From an uncultured Bacteroidales bacterium (GTDB taxonomy: Bacteria > Bacteroidota > Bacteroidia > Bacteroidales > UBA3663), in NCBI GenBank assembly GCA_937899265.1, contig CALBPV010000070.1, positions 1-9,092 of the forward strand: DNA of 9,092 nt, given 5' to 3'. Under the pieces are notes generated by a model, which saw only the letters and a program-made list of their open reading frames with translations, had not been told where the DNA came from and ran no database searches. The stretch's first letter is position 1, and each line of letters starts with the position of its first letter. Position numbers and translations under genes: made by a program. Below, piece after piece: positions 1-6,307 of the stretch.

Positions 1-155
1 CCCGCAGCGGCGGGAACGATGGCAAAAGCGGCCTCTTGGGCACATGCTGCCGACACCATCGTAAGGGCAGCCAAAGCTGTCATTATTGACGGGGACGAAA
101 TCAGGGGCTTCAGTATTATCAACGGGGACGAAATCAGGGGCTTCAGTTGTTTCAT
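1..155 (-). CDS. Exported protein, N-terminus only (runs off left edge)
   Basis: The first 51 codons of a minus-strand gene whose rest lies outside the window. From ATG at 155 the product begins MKQLKPLISSP, followed by a near-repeat of the same 11 residues, then a hydrophobic run (IMTALAALTMVSAACA) and the mature start QEAAFAIVP. This is a type I signal peptide with a likely A-C-A/Q cleavage site. The Cys is not in a good lipobox, since the -3 residue is Ser rather than Leu, so a lipoprotein is less likely. A second in-frame ATG at 83 would give a shorter, more ordinary signal peptide. I prefer 155 because the frame is open to a stop at 171-173 and a consensus promoter (219-249) puts the transcript start about 55 nt upstream. 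The function of the mature protein cannot be seen. Confidence 0.6.
   Translation of the reverse strand, partial: MKQLKPLISSPLIILKPLISSPSIMTALAALTMVSAACAQEAAFAIVPAAA
89..154. repeat. Two tandem 33-bp direct repeats inside the signal-peptide region
   Basis: Units 89-121 and 122-154 are head to tail. They are identical over the first 25 bases (starting acggggacgaaatcagggg) and differ only in the last 8 (tattatca versus ttgtttca). At 33 bp the unit is exactly 11 codons, so the duplication preserves the frame of the left-edge gene and doubles the motif LKPLISSP. Its core, acggggacgaaa, recurs in the neighbouring intergenic DNA, so it belongs to the same local repeat family. Confidence 0.8.
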
Positions 156-218
156 TATGATACTGTTTTTTAGTTATTATTAACGGGAGCGAAAACATAT
201 TTATAAAGATTCGCGGGG

Positions 219-249
219 CAAAGATAAGGATTTTTTTCCAAATATCAAA
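219..249 (-). promoter_or_regulatory. Bacteroidota-type promoter for the left-edge exported gene
   Basis: Read on the minus strand, TTTG (246-249) is followed after 19 bp by TATCTTTG (219-226). This matches the -33 TTTG and -7 TAnnTTTG elements recognised by the primary sigma factor of Bacteroidota, at the usual spacing. Transcription would start near 212 and run into the reading frame starting at 155. Confidence 0.75.
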
Positions 250-272
250 GCAATCTCCCGTTTTTTTTATAA

Positions 273-327
273 ACGGGGACGAAAACGGGGACTTTCCGTA
301 CCCATTTATTATCAACGGGGACGAAAA
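273..327. repeat. Dispersed acggggacgaaaa repeats
   Basis: The 13-mer acggggacgaaaa occurs at 273-285 and 315-327, with a variant (acgggagcgaaaa) at 183-195. The first 12 bases of the same core open both 33-bp units at 89 and 122. The segment just after the 273 copy, ggggactttccgtac (287-301), recurs with two changes at 438-452, which overlaps the last codons of the antiporter gene. The 280-bp gap from 156 to 435 holds these repeats, the promoter at 219-249 and the tandem array at 329-424. I see no gene in it. Confidence 0.7.
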
Positions 328-328
328 C

Positions 329-424
329 GGGGGAGGATATTAACGGAGAAGGATATTAACGGGGAGGATAACGGGGAGGATAACGGGGAAGATAACGGGG
401 AAGATAACGGGGAAGAATATTAAC
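329..424. repeat. 12/16-bp tandem repeat array
   Basis: Four clean 12-bp units run from 361 to 408 (ggggaggataac twice, then ggggaagataac twice). They are flanked by longer units in which the end reads atattaac instead of ataac: 329-344, 345-360 and 409-424. The array lies just past the stop of the antiporter gene (436-438). The mixture of two unit lengths and a G/A change shared by neighbouring units suggests growth by replication slippage. No palindrome or unique spacers are present, so it is not a CRISPR array. Confidence 0.8.
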
Positions 425-435
425 GGGGGAAGGAA

Positions 436-1899
436 TCAGGGACTTTCTGTACTCACGGCTTCCTCTTGTTCTATCGTGAGGAGTACATCGCCTTTGCGAA
501 GTTCCAGCTTCCCATTGGGCACAATGATGCTGTGCCCGCGTTTCACCATCATCACCAGCGTTCCGGCGGGGAAGTGGAGGTCGGCCAGCCGATTGCCTTG
601 GGCGAGGTCTTCTTCCGTAAGAGTCATCTCGGAAAGCCTCGATCCCAAATCTTCCGGCAACTCGACCCCGAACTCATTGCCTTGCTTAGGCTCGGCAGTA
701 GCCAATCCCAGCCAACGGGCACAGGCTGTGATGGTTGTGCCTTGGATAGAGAGCGACAGCAGGGTAATCACAAAGACGACATTGAAGAGGAAGTTGGCAT
801 CCTCGATGCCGGCAATGACGGGATAGGTGGCAAAGATGATGGGCACGGCTCCGCGCAGTCCCATCCATGAGAGGAACACTTTGGCCTTGACGGGCACCCG
901 GAAAGGAATCAGACAGAGGAACACGGCCAGCGGACGGGACACGAGCATCATGAAAAGACCGATGGCTACAGCCACCGCCAGGACATCGACCATGTCGGAA
1001 GGATCGGCCAAAAGACCGAGCGTCAGGAACATTACAATCTGGAGCAACCAGGTCACACCTTGCATGAAAGTGGTTGTCTCCCGGCGGTAGGACAACTTGT
1101 GGTTGCCTGCCACCAAACCGGCCACATAGACTGCGAGATAGCCGTTGCCCTGGAGAAGGTCCGTGAAGGTGAAGATGATGAGAATCGAGCTGAGCATCAA
1201 AACGGGATAGAGCGAGGCATTGGGCAGATTAATGTGATTGACTATCCAGACCAAGGCCAGACCGCTCAAGTAACCCAGCAGTCCTCCGACGGCCAACTGT
1301 CCCACAATCTTGGATGCCAGTTCCATGCCCGAAAAGCCGCCCTCGGACACAATCATCTCGACCAGGGCGATGGTGAGCACGTATGCCATGGGGTCGTTTG
1401 AGCCGCTCTCAAGTTCGAGTGTAGGTCGGAGGTTGTGTTTCAGTCCGATACCCTGAGATCGAAGGAGGTTGAAGACCGAAGCCGAATCGGTAGAAGAAAC
1501 CGTAGCTGCAAGCAGCATCGACATGGGAAGCGTCAGGCCGATTTCGAGTTGCGTCCACTCTGAAAGATAGTAAATGAGGAGACCGGTGATGACTGTGGTG
1601 AGCATCACCCCCAACGTGGAGAGCACCAGACCCTGGGCCAACACGGGCCGTATGTCGCGGAACTTGGTGTCCATGCCGCCAGAGAAAAGGATGACCGACA
1701 ACGAAAGCATGCCGATGAGCTGGGCATCGGCGTGGTTGTTGAACTCGAGTCCCAGCCCGTCGCTTCCGAACAGCATTCCCGTGAAGAGAAACAGCAACAG
1801 CGTAGGCACACCGAAGCGATAGCCCCACTTACTGATGACGATGCTGACAAAAATGAGGACTGCGCCAAGGAAAAAAATGTTTTCCGGAGTGAATGTCAT
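436..1899 (-). CDS. CPA1-family cation/proton antiporter with C-terminal RCK_C (TrkA-C) domain
   Basis: A 487-residue inner-membrane protein of the K+(Na+)/H+ antiporter type related to CvrA/NhaP2. Residues 1-400 hold about a dozen hydrophobic segments. Family motifs are visible: STDSASVF (135-143, with D138), ESGSNDP (164-170, the N168-D169 ion-binding pair) and WMGLRGAVP (345-353, with R349). Residues about 408-480 form a soluble TrkA-C-like regulatory domain, with GNRLADLHFPAGTLVMMVKR followed by a hydrophilic strand-rich tail. Its likely role is cytoplasmic K+ or Na+ and pH homeostasis; the sequence does not settle which cation. The ATG at 1899 fits the family N-terminus. The gene follows a 130-aa hypothetical with a hairpin in the 63-bp gap. 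The 3' end lies in a local repeat family, so its last residues (VSTESP) may be recently altered. Confidence 0.9.
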   Translation of the reverse strand: MTFTPENIFFLGAVLIFVSIVISKWGYRFGVPTLLLFLFTGMLFGSDGLGLEFNNHADAQLIGMLSLSVILFSGGMDTKFRDIRPVLAQGLVLSTLGVMLTTVITGLLIYYLSEWTQLEIGLTLPMSMLLAATVSSTDSASVFNLLRSQGIGLKHNLRPTLELESGSNDPMAYVLTIALVEMIVSEGGFSGMELASKIVGQLAVGGLLGYLSGLALVWIVNHINLPNASLYPVLMLSSILIIFTFTDLLQGNGYLAVYVAGLVAGNHKLSYRRETTTFMQGVTWLLQIVMFLTLGLLADPSDMVDVLAVAVAIGLFMMLVSRPLAVFLCLIPFRVPVKAKVFLSWMGLRGAVPIIFATYPVIAGIEDANFLFNVVFVITLLSLSIQGTTITACARWLGLATAEPKQGNEFGVELPEDLGSRLSEMTLTEEDLAQGNRLADLHFPAGTLVMMVKRGHSIIVPNGKLELRKGDVLLTIEQEEAVSTESP

Positions 1900-1919
1900 A
1901 AGCGTGAATTGAGTAAAGA

Positions 1920-1953
1920 GTCCGCCGTCCTGCCCTCAAGCAGGGCGACGGAC
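1920..1953 (-). terminator. Imperfect hairpin, possible terminator or attenuator before the antiporter gene
   Basis: Arms 1920-1933 and 1940-1953 fold into a 14-bp stem with a 6-nt loop. As minus-strand RNA it has one G-U wobble and one C-A mismatch. It follows the stop of the 130-aa gene by about 10 nt. The bases after it on the minus strand (TCTTTACTC) are only weakly T-rich, so partial termination or an mRNA-stabilising stem is as likely as full termination. Confidence 0.4.
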
Positions 1954-1962
1954 GAAAGGGTT

Positions 1963-2355
1963 TCAGAATAATTGCCGGACGGCACGGGCAGCGTCACCTT
2001 CGAAGAAAAGCACTTCTGTCACGGGTTCGTAACTGAGCTTCTGATAGCGAAAGAGCTGTACGGCCAGAAAGGCACTGTCGCGAGAAACACATACCTCGGC
2101 GAGGTAATTGCCGTTGACGGTTGTGAGAGGACGATAACCGGCGATAGCCGCATCCAGATTTGCGGAAGGTGTTTCCAGAACACGCTTGAGGTGTTCGCCT
2201 TCAGCGACGGTATATTCCAGAGACAGGCCGCTGAGAACACTTCCTGTCGGCTTGTAGGTCACAACGGTGCGCAGCCCGAACAGGGTTTTGGTGATGTCTA
2301 TACGAACATCATTGCAGACGGTTTTCCACATCTGCAAACTTTTGATATTTGCCAT
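1963..2355 (-). CDS. Hypothetical protein, 130 aa
   Basis: I do not recognise a named family. The product is soluble-looking, with no signal peptide or membrane segment. It begins MANIKSLQMWKTVCNDVRID and has alternating hydrophobic/polar stretches suggesting a mixed alpha/beta fold (for example GLRTVVTYKPTGSVLSGLSL and YRPLTTVNGNYLAEVCVSRD), with a C-terminal AVQLFRYQKLSYEPVTEVLF segment. Composition and G/C-ending codon use match the neighbours, which supports a real gene. It starts at ATG 2355, which is preceded by an A-rich leader. It sits 61 bp after the small secreted protein and 63 bp before the antiporter, all on the same strand, so co-transcription is possible but no function follows from that. 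Confidence 0.7.
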   Translation of the reverse strand: MANIKSLQMWKTVCNDVRIDITKTLFGLRTVVTYKPTGSVLSGLSLEYTVAEGEHLKRVLETPSANLDAAIAGYRPLTTVNGNYLAEVCVSRDSAFLAVQLFRYQKLSYEPVTEVLFFEGDAARAVRQLF

Positions 2356-2416
2356 TATATGCTTTATTTTCTTTAGTTATACAATACGAATCAATACAAC
2401 ACAGGAAACCGTATCG

Positions 2417-2842
2417 CTAACAAAGAAGGCACCTCAACGCAATGACGTAGTAAAGGCGCTGAGACGCAGCAGACGCACCGTTCCTCCCAAGGAGGAGGCA
2501 CGACCTCGAAGCATATTGCAAAAGAGGGTCAGACATTGGGCATCTGCCCCACGCCGAAGCATGCCCGGAGTTTTTGCCTCCGCAGGTGGGCAGCAGACGC
2601 GTCGGACGTGCAGAAACCACCCGACGGGAACGCTGGGCAGAGCGCAAGAAGGCTTCGACAGCGCTGACGGGCTGCTCTGCCACGCGGTTTGACCGTCCGT
2701 CGCTCTGTCGCACTTGCGTTTCGGTCTGTTGCAGGTCATTGTCGCACGGAGCGGCTGCCAGGACATCCAGAGGGGTGCCAAGGCAGAAGCTCATACATAC
2801 AATGACGAACAGAAAACGAACAAGATGCGACATAATTTGCAT
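2417..2842 (-). CDS. Small secreted hypothetical protein, 141 aa
   Basis: The N-terminus (MQIMSHLVRFLFVIVCMSFCLGTPLDVLAAAP) has the basic, hydrophobic and small-residue regions of a signal peptide, with likely cleavage after LAA. An alternative start at M4 (2833) would give an equally good one. The mature part is rich in Arg, Ser and Cys and looks poorly ordered: SRRVVSARPTRLLPTCGGK near residues 72-90, and a C-terminal ASQRLYYVIALRCLLC. From memory, short exported Bacteroidales proteins with RLLP and YYVIALR-like motifs exist, but I cannot assign a function. A TATCTTTG promoter element lies 23 nt upstream of the start. The unusual composition leaves some chance that this frame is not translated along its whole length. 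Confidence 0.55.
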   Translation of the reverse strand: MQIMSHLVRFLFVIVCMSFCLGTPLDVLAAAPCDNDLQQTETQVRQSDGRSNRVAEQPVSAVEAFLRSAQRSRRVVSARPTRLLPTCGGKNSGHASAWGRCPMSDPLLQYASRSCLLLGRNGASAASQRLYYVIALRCLLC

Positions 2843-2864
2843 ATAATCGGACGAAAACGCGGGG

Positions 2865-2872
2865 CAAAGATA
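2865..2872 (-). promoter_or_regulatory. Bacteroidota -7 promoter element (TATCTTTG) for the small secreted gene
   Basis: TATCTTTG on the minus strand is a full match to TAnnTTTG. It sits in the same context as the promoter at 219-226 (TATCTTTGCCCCGCG is shared by both). No good TTTG -33 element lies at the expected distance. The predicted transcript starts about 15 nt before ATG 2842. It lies just past the sulfur operon terminator, which fits a new transcription unit. Confidence 0.6.
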
Positions 2873-2926
2873 CGAAAAAAAACTGAAACTCGGGGGCTTG
2901 GGGCATGAAAAAATGCAGAAACGGGC

Positions 2927-2960
2927 AAAAAAATACCCTCTCCGAGGACCGGAGAGGGTA
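2927..2960 (-). terminator. Rho-independent terminator of the sulfur operon
   Basis: Arms 2934-2944 and 2950-2960 pair perfectly over 11 bp (TACCCTCTCCG with CGGAGAGGGTA) around a 5-nt loop. On the minus strand the stem is followed directly by seven T residues (2927-2933). It lies 31 bp beyond the stop of the cysteine desulfurase gene. The plus strand has no T tract after the stem, so it works in the minus direction only. Confidence 0.92.
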
Positions 2961-2991
2961 TCATAGAGAGCAAAAAAGCGTCGAGAAGGCG

Positions 2992-4548
2992 TTATGCGCC
3001 GGCAATCTTGCGAACCGCCTGAACGAGTCTGTCAACCTCTTCGCGGGTGTTGTAGAGGGCGAAGGTGGGACGGACGCTCATCTCGTAGCCGAGAGCACGG
3101 AGGGCGGGCTGGGCGCAGTGATGTCCGGCGCGGACGGCGATACCTTCCTTGTCGAGGAGCTGACCTGTGAGCGGGACATCCTGTCCGTCGATGACAAACG
3201 AGACGACAGAGACACGGCGTTTGGGATTGCCGATGAGGGTGACACCCGGAATGAGGGCCAGCTGCTCGCGAGCATACTCGGTGAGGTCGTGCTCATGGGC
3301 TTCGATGTTCTTGAGACCGATGCGGCTCACATAGTCGAGAGCCGCACCGAGACCTATGGCATCGGCCACATTGGGCGTGCCGGCTTCGAAACGTGCGGGA
3401 GGCACGTTGAACTTGGTTTCCTCGAAGGTGACATCCTGAATCATGTTGCCGCCGCCCTGCCAGGGGGGCAGGAGTTCGAGATACTCTTTGCGTCCATAGA
3501 CCGCACCGATGCCGTTGGGGCCGTAAATTTTGTGACCCGAGAAGACAAAGAAGTCGGCATCGAGTTTCCGGACATCGACGGGAGTATGGGCGATGGACTG
3601 GGCACCGTCGATGAGCACAGGCACATGATAGCGATGGGCTATCTCGATAATGCGTTCCACATCGTTGATGGTGCCGAAGGTATTGTTGACATGTCCGACG
3701 GAGACGAACTTGGTCTGCGGGCCGATGATGCGTTCATAGTCCTCGAGAATGAGGTCGCCGTTGCGGTTGACGGGAATGGCACGAAGTCGTGCACCGCGGT
3801 CCTTGGCGACCTGCTGCCAAGGCACAATGTTGGCATGATGGTCGAGGGTGGAGACGATGACCTCGTCGCCGGGATTGAGAAACTTGCGTCCGAACGTCTG
3901 GGCCACGAGGTTGATGCCTTCGGTGGTGCCGCGAACGAAGATGATATTCTCGGGCGAAGGAGCATTGATGAAACGCGCCACCTTCTGGCGTGCCTCTTCG
4001 TACTGGTCGGTGGCACGAGCAGCCAGCGTGTGGGCTCCGCGATGGATGTTGGAGTTGTCGTGTTCATAGTAGTGCGAGATGGCATCTATGACCGCCCGGG
4101 GTTTCTGTGTAGTGGCACCGTTGTCGAGCCAAACCAGAGGATGTCCGTTGACCTGCTGACCGAGCACGGGGAAGTCGCGACGAATCCGGTCGGATGACAG
4201 CGTGTCGGTCTCCTCATAGCGGAGGGTGCGCAGCTTGTCGGCTTCGGGCAATCCGATGCCGAAGGCTGTGTCGGGCGAAGAGAGCGAGCCGGAAGCGCCG
4301 CCCGCCGAAGAACGGTCGGGTGCCGAAGCCGGAGCCTCGGCGTAACCGGGAACCGCCACATCGGGGAATCCGCTCTCTCCTTGCAGGAGCCGGAGGAATC
4401 CGTCCTCCAGTTCCTTCAAGTTGAGGACATCGACCTCATCGGGCACCACTTGACGCGAAACGGACTGCAATTCCTCGGGGCAAAAGCGCGAGGCTATCTG
4501 CCGCAACTGACCGATGTCGCTGTCGAAGTTATTTTGGATGTTATACAT
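2992..4548 (-). CDS. sufS: SufS-type cysteine desulfurase with N-terminal extension (probable encapsulin cargo)
   Basis: A PLP enzyme that takes sulfur from L-cysteine as a Cys persulfide, releasing alanine. Residues about 118-518 are a complete SufS/CsdA (group II) desulfurase: LDNGATTQKP (141-150), the DHHANIVPW segment with the PLP-stacking His (237/238), LIDGAQS with D314, the PLP Lys K340 in SGHKIYGP, and the catalytic Cys C478 in RAGHHCAQP. At 518 residues it is about 110 longer than ordinary SufS. The extra part has a helical, acidic segment (about 10-56) and then a Pro/Ala/Ser/Gly-rich, probably disordered linker (about 60-105). Desulfurases next to family 2 encapsulins carry such extensions as cargo-loading domains. 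The gene follows the encapsulin gene by 23 bp and is the last of the operon. No SufE or SufU partner is in the window, although TusA and a DsrE-like protein are. Confidence 0.95.
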   Translation of the reverse strand: MYNIQNNFDSDIGQLRQIASRFCPEELQSVSRQVVPDEVDVLNLKELEDGFLRLLQGESGFPDVAVPGYAEAPASAPDRSSAGGASGSLSSPDTAFGIGLPEADKLRTLRYEETDTLSSDRIRRDFPVLGQQVNGHPLVWLDNGATTQKPRAVIDAISHYYEHDNSNIHRGAHTLAARATDQYEEARQKVARFINAPSPENIIFVRGTTEGINLVAQTFGRKFLNPGDEVIVSTLDHHANIVPWQQVAKDRGARLRAIPVNRNGDLILEDYERIIGPQTKFVSVGHVNNTFGTINDVERIIEIAHRYHVPVLIDGAQSIAHTPVDVRKLDADFFVFSGHKIYGPNGIGAVYGRKEYLELLPPWQGGGNMIQDVTFEETKFNVPPARFEAGTPNVADAIGLGAALDYVSRIGLKNIEAHEHDLTEYAREQLALIPGVTLIGNPKRRVSVVSFVIDGQDVPLTGQLLDKEGIAVRAGHHCAQPALRALGYEMSVRPTFALYNTREEVDRLVQAVRKIAGA

Positions 4549-4571
4549 TTGCAGTGGGTGCTAAGCGGGGG

Positions 4572-6011
4572 TTACTTCTCTATTTGATTGCGATGTTGAT
4601 AGTCGTGATAGTATCCGACCTCCACATTTTCGAGGACGGCAATGGCATCGTCGGTGAGGGATGCGAGGCTGAAGTACTTGGTGAGCAAATAGCTGGCTAC
4701 GCCGTATTTGTCGAGACCCATAAGTCGGGCGGAGAGCGACGGAGCTATCTCGCCGGGAATGCCGGTCTGATGGAGTCCCACCACGCCCTGGTTCTTCTCA
4801 CCGACGCGAACGAGAATGATTTCGGTGGTGCCTACACCGCGATTGGTGAGGTACTGTCCCTTGACCTCCACCTTGTCGCTGGGAATGAGGGGAATGCCGC
4901 GCCAGGTTATCACCTTGGTGCCGAAGATGTCGAGAGTGACGGGCGGCACGCCGCGCCAAGTGCACTCACGCTCGAAAGCAGCGATGGCACGGGGATTGGC
5001 AATGAAGAACGAAGGTTCTTTCCAAACGAGCGAGATGAGTTCGTCGAGGTCATCGGGCGTAGGTGCACCGTAGCGGGCCGAGACACGGGCCGAGGGATCG
5101 GCGGCAGCGAGGAGTCCGAACTTGCGGTTGTTGATGAGTTCCCACTCCTGACGTTCCTTGAGGCTCTCGATGGAGAGACGGAGCTGCTGCTCGAGTTGGT
5201 TGAAAGGATTGTTGTAGAGGTCGCTCACACGGGTGTGGACACGAACGATGGTCTGGAGCGTATTGAGCGAATACTCGGTGGGCTGTTCCTCATAGTCGAT
5301 ATAGGTCTCGGGGATGATGTTATCCTCCTCGGCACCGCTCACGAGGTCGATATGTTTCTCGCCGTGGTCGTTGACGGTAGCACGCAGACGGAGATGTTCA
5401 TCGACAGCCTGCTGGAACTGCTGACGGAACTCGGGAATTTCCTTGGTGAGCGTCTCGAGTTCTTCGCGCTGGAGCGAAAGGAAAACGGCGGGGGTGATGG
5501 TGCGTACGGATACCGAAGCGGGCTGGTCGCTGAGGAGGTCAGCCTCGCCGAAATACTCACCGGTGTTGAGCAGAGCGATACGCAATTCCTCGCCATGGAT
5601 GCCGCGACGGATGACCTCAGCCTGACCGTCGGCTACGATAAAGAATTTCTGACGGCCTTCGCCTTCCTTGATGAGATAGTCGCCGAGAGCGACTTCCTCG
5701 GTCACGAAACGGCGGGCCAGACGGCTCACTACGGTCTCGTCGATGCGGGAGAAGAGGGGAATACGGCGCAGGCTCTTGGCCGAGAACGAAGGCACACCGT
5801 CGAGATAATTTATCTGGATGCGTTCGGCTTTGCGCAGCTCAACCTTGGTACGGTTCACACGATAGGTACCGCTCTCGACCTGCACCCAAGGCAGGAGTTT
5901 CAACAAAAGACGGGGGGTAATGCTGCCCATTTGGGGGGCAGTCTTGGTAGTGTTCGCCAGCTTTCTGGCGGTCTGCGTAGTCACGCTACGCTGGATGTTG
6001 TTTTCGCTCAT
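4572..6011 (-). CDS. Family 2 encapsulin shell protein with inserted cNMP-binding-like domain
   Basis: A 479-residue HK97-fold nanocompartment shell protein of the SrpI-like family 2 encapsulins. Residues 1-83 are the N-terminal arm and first shell segment (LLKLLPWVQVESGTYRVNRT and the strand before LRRIPLF). Residues about 84-205 are an inserted cyclic-nucleotide-binding-like beta-roll, with ALGDYLIKEGEG, KFFIVADGQAEVI and GEYFGEADLL (151-160). Residues about 246-479 are the main shell domain, with VRVHTRVSDLYNNPFNQLEQ, a family hallmark, then LLAAADPSARV and the WRGVPP/WRGIPL repeats. The insertion explains the length, since simple SrpI proteins are around 300 residues. The usual phosphate-binding Arg of the cNMP pocket appears to be Ala (A165 in DQPASVSV). 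There is no helix-turn-helix, which rules out a Crp-like regulator. The gene lies between tusA and its likely cargo desulfurase. Confidence 0.92.
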   Translation of the reverse strand: MSENNIQRSVTTQTARKLANTTKTAPQMGSITPRLLLKLLPWVQVESGTYRVNRTKVELRKAERIQINYLDGVPSFSAKSLRRIPLFSRIDETVVSRLARRFVTEEVALGDYLIKEGEGRQKFFIVADGQAEVIRRGIHGEELRIALLNTGEYFGEADLLSDQPASVSVRTITPAVFLSLQREELETLTKEIPEFRQQFQQAVDEHLRLRATVNDHGEKHIDLVSGAEEDNIIPETYIDYEEQPTEYSLNTLQTIVRVHTRVSDLYNNPFNQLEQQLRLSIESLKERQEWELINNRKFGLLAAADPSARVSARYGAPTPDDLDELISLVWKEPSFFIANPRAIAAFERECTWRGVPPVTLDIFGTKVITWRGIPLIPSDKVEVKGQYLTNRGVGTTEIILVRVGEKNQGVVGLHQTGIPGEIAPSLSARLMGLDKYGVASYLLTKYFSLASLTDDAIAVLENVEVGYYHDYQHRNQIEK

Positions 6012-6050
6012 AATGAATATACTTTATTAAGGATTGACAAAATGAAATTT

Positions 6051-6275
6051 TTACTTGCGGATAGTCACTCGCCAGGTGTCTCCCTCTACCTGATGGACCG
6101 AGAGTACTTCGTAACCCTGTTCGGTGGCCGACTTGGGCACATTGTTGAGAGGTTCGCCCTCCTTGAGGAGAACTTCGAGGACATCTCCCTTGGGTATCTG
6201 GGCGAGTTTGATTTTGGTTTTGACAAATGTCATGGGGCAGTGTTCTGCCGTGATGTCTAATGTATGGGTTGCCAT
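6051..6275 (-). CDS. tusA: TusA/SirA-like sulfur-transfer protein, 74 aa
   Basis: A small two-layer alpha/beta protein that carries sulfane sulfur as a persulfide on one Cys. The start MATHTLDITAEHCPMTFVKTK holds the family signature, with the active Cys C13 followed by Pro and the first helix. The usual CPxP is CPMT here, so the second Pro is missing. The C-terminal half (GDVLEVLLKEGEP, GYEVLSVHQVEGDTWRVTIRK) fits the TusA beta-strands, and the length is close to that of E. coli TusA. It lies 39 bp upstream of the encapsulin and downstream of the DsrE2-like gene. It could accept persulfide from the desulfurase or pass sulfur to the carrier system. Calling it TusA in the tRNA-thiolation sense would go too far; TusA-like is the secure statement. 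Confidence 0.88.
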   Translation of the reverse strand: MATHTLDITAEHCPMTFVKTKIKLAQIPKGDVLEVLLKEGEPLNNVPKSATEQGYEVLSVHQVEGDTWRVTIRK

Positions 6276-6307
6276 TTTTATTCTGATTTTTTGGAGCCGG
6301 CCGGGCT

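Noticed and set aside
89..424. CRISPR array, because of the repeated GC-rich units
   Set aside because: The units are short, directly abutting or irregularly spaced, and degenerate, with no unique spacers of uniform length and no cas genes nearby.
2934..2960. Bidirectional terminator also serving plus-strand transcription
   Set aside because: The stem is symmetrical, but the T tract exists only on the minus strand, and no plus-strand gene ends here.
4572..6011. Crp/Fnr-type transcription regulator, suggested by the cNMP-binding-like domain
   Set aside because: There is no helix-turn-helix after the beta-roll. Shell-type encapsulin segments flank it on both sides, so it is a domain inserted in a capsid-like protein.
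5967..6050. Separate promoter for the encapsulin gene in the gap after tusA
   Set aside because: A TTTG is present on the minus strand, but no TAnnTTTG element occurs at the right spacing; the nearest AT-rich match differs at two key bases.
2905..6260. Long plus-strand open frames (2905-4197 and 4554-6260) opposite the desulfurase and encapsulin/TusA genes
   Set aside because: Their translations look like low-complexity Gly/Asp/Glu/Val-rich antisense readings, while the opposite strand encodes proteins with complete catalytic or fold motifs. They are by-products of G/C-ending codon use on the minus strand.
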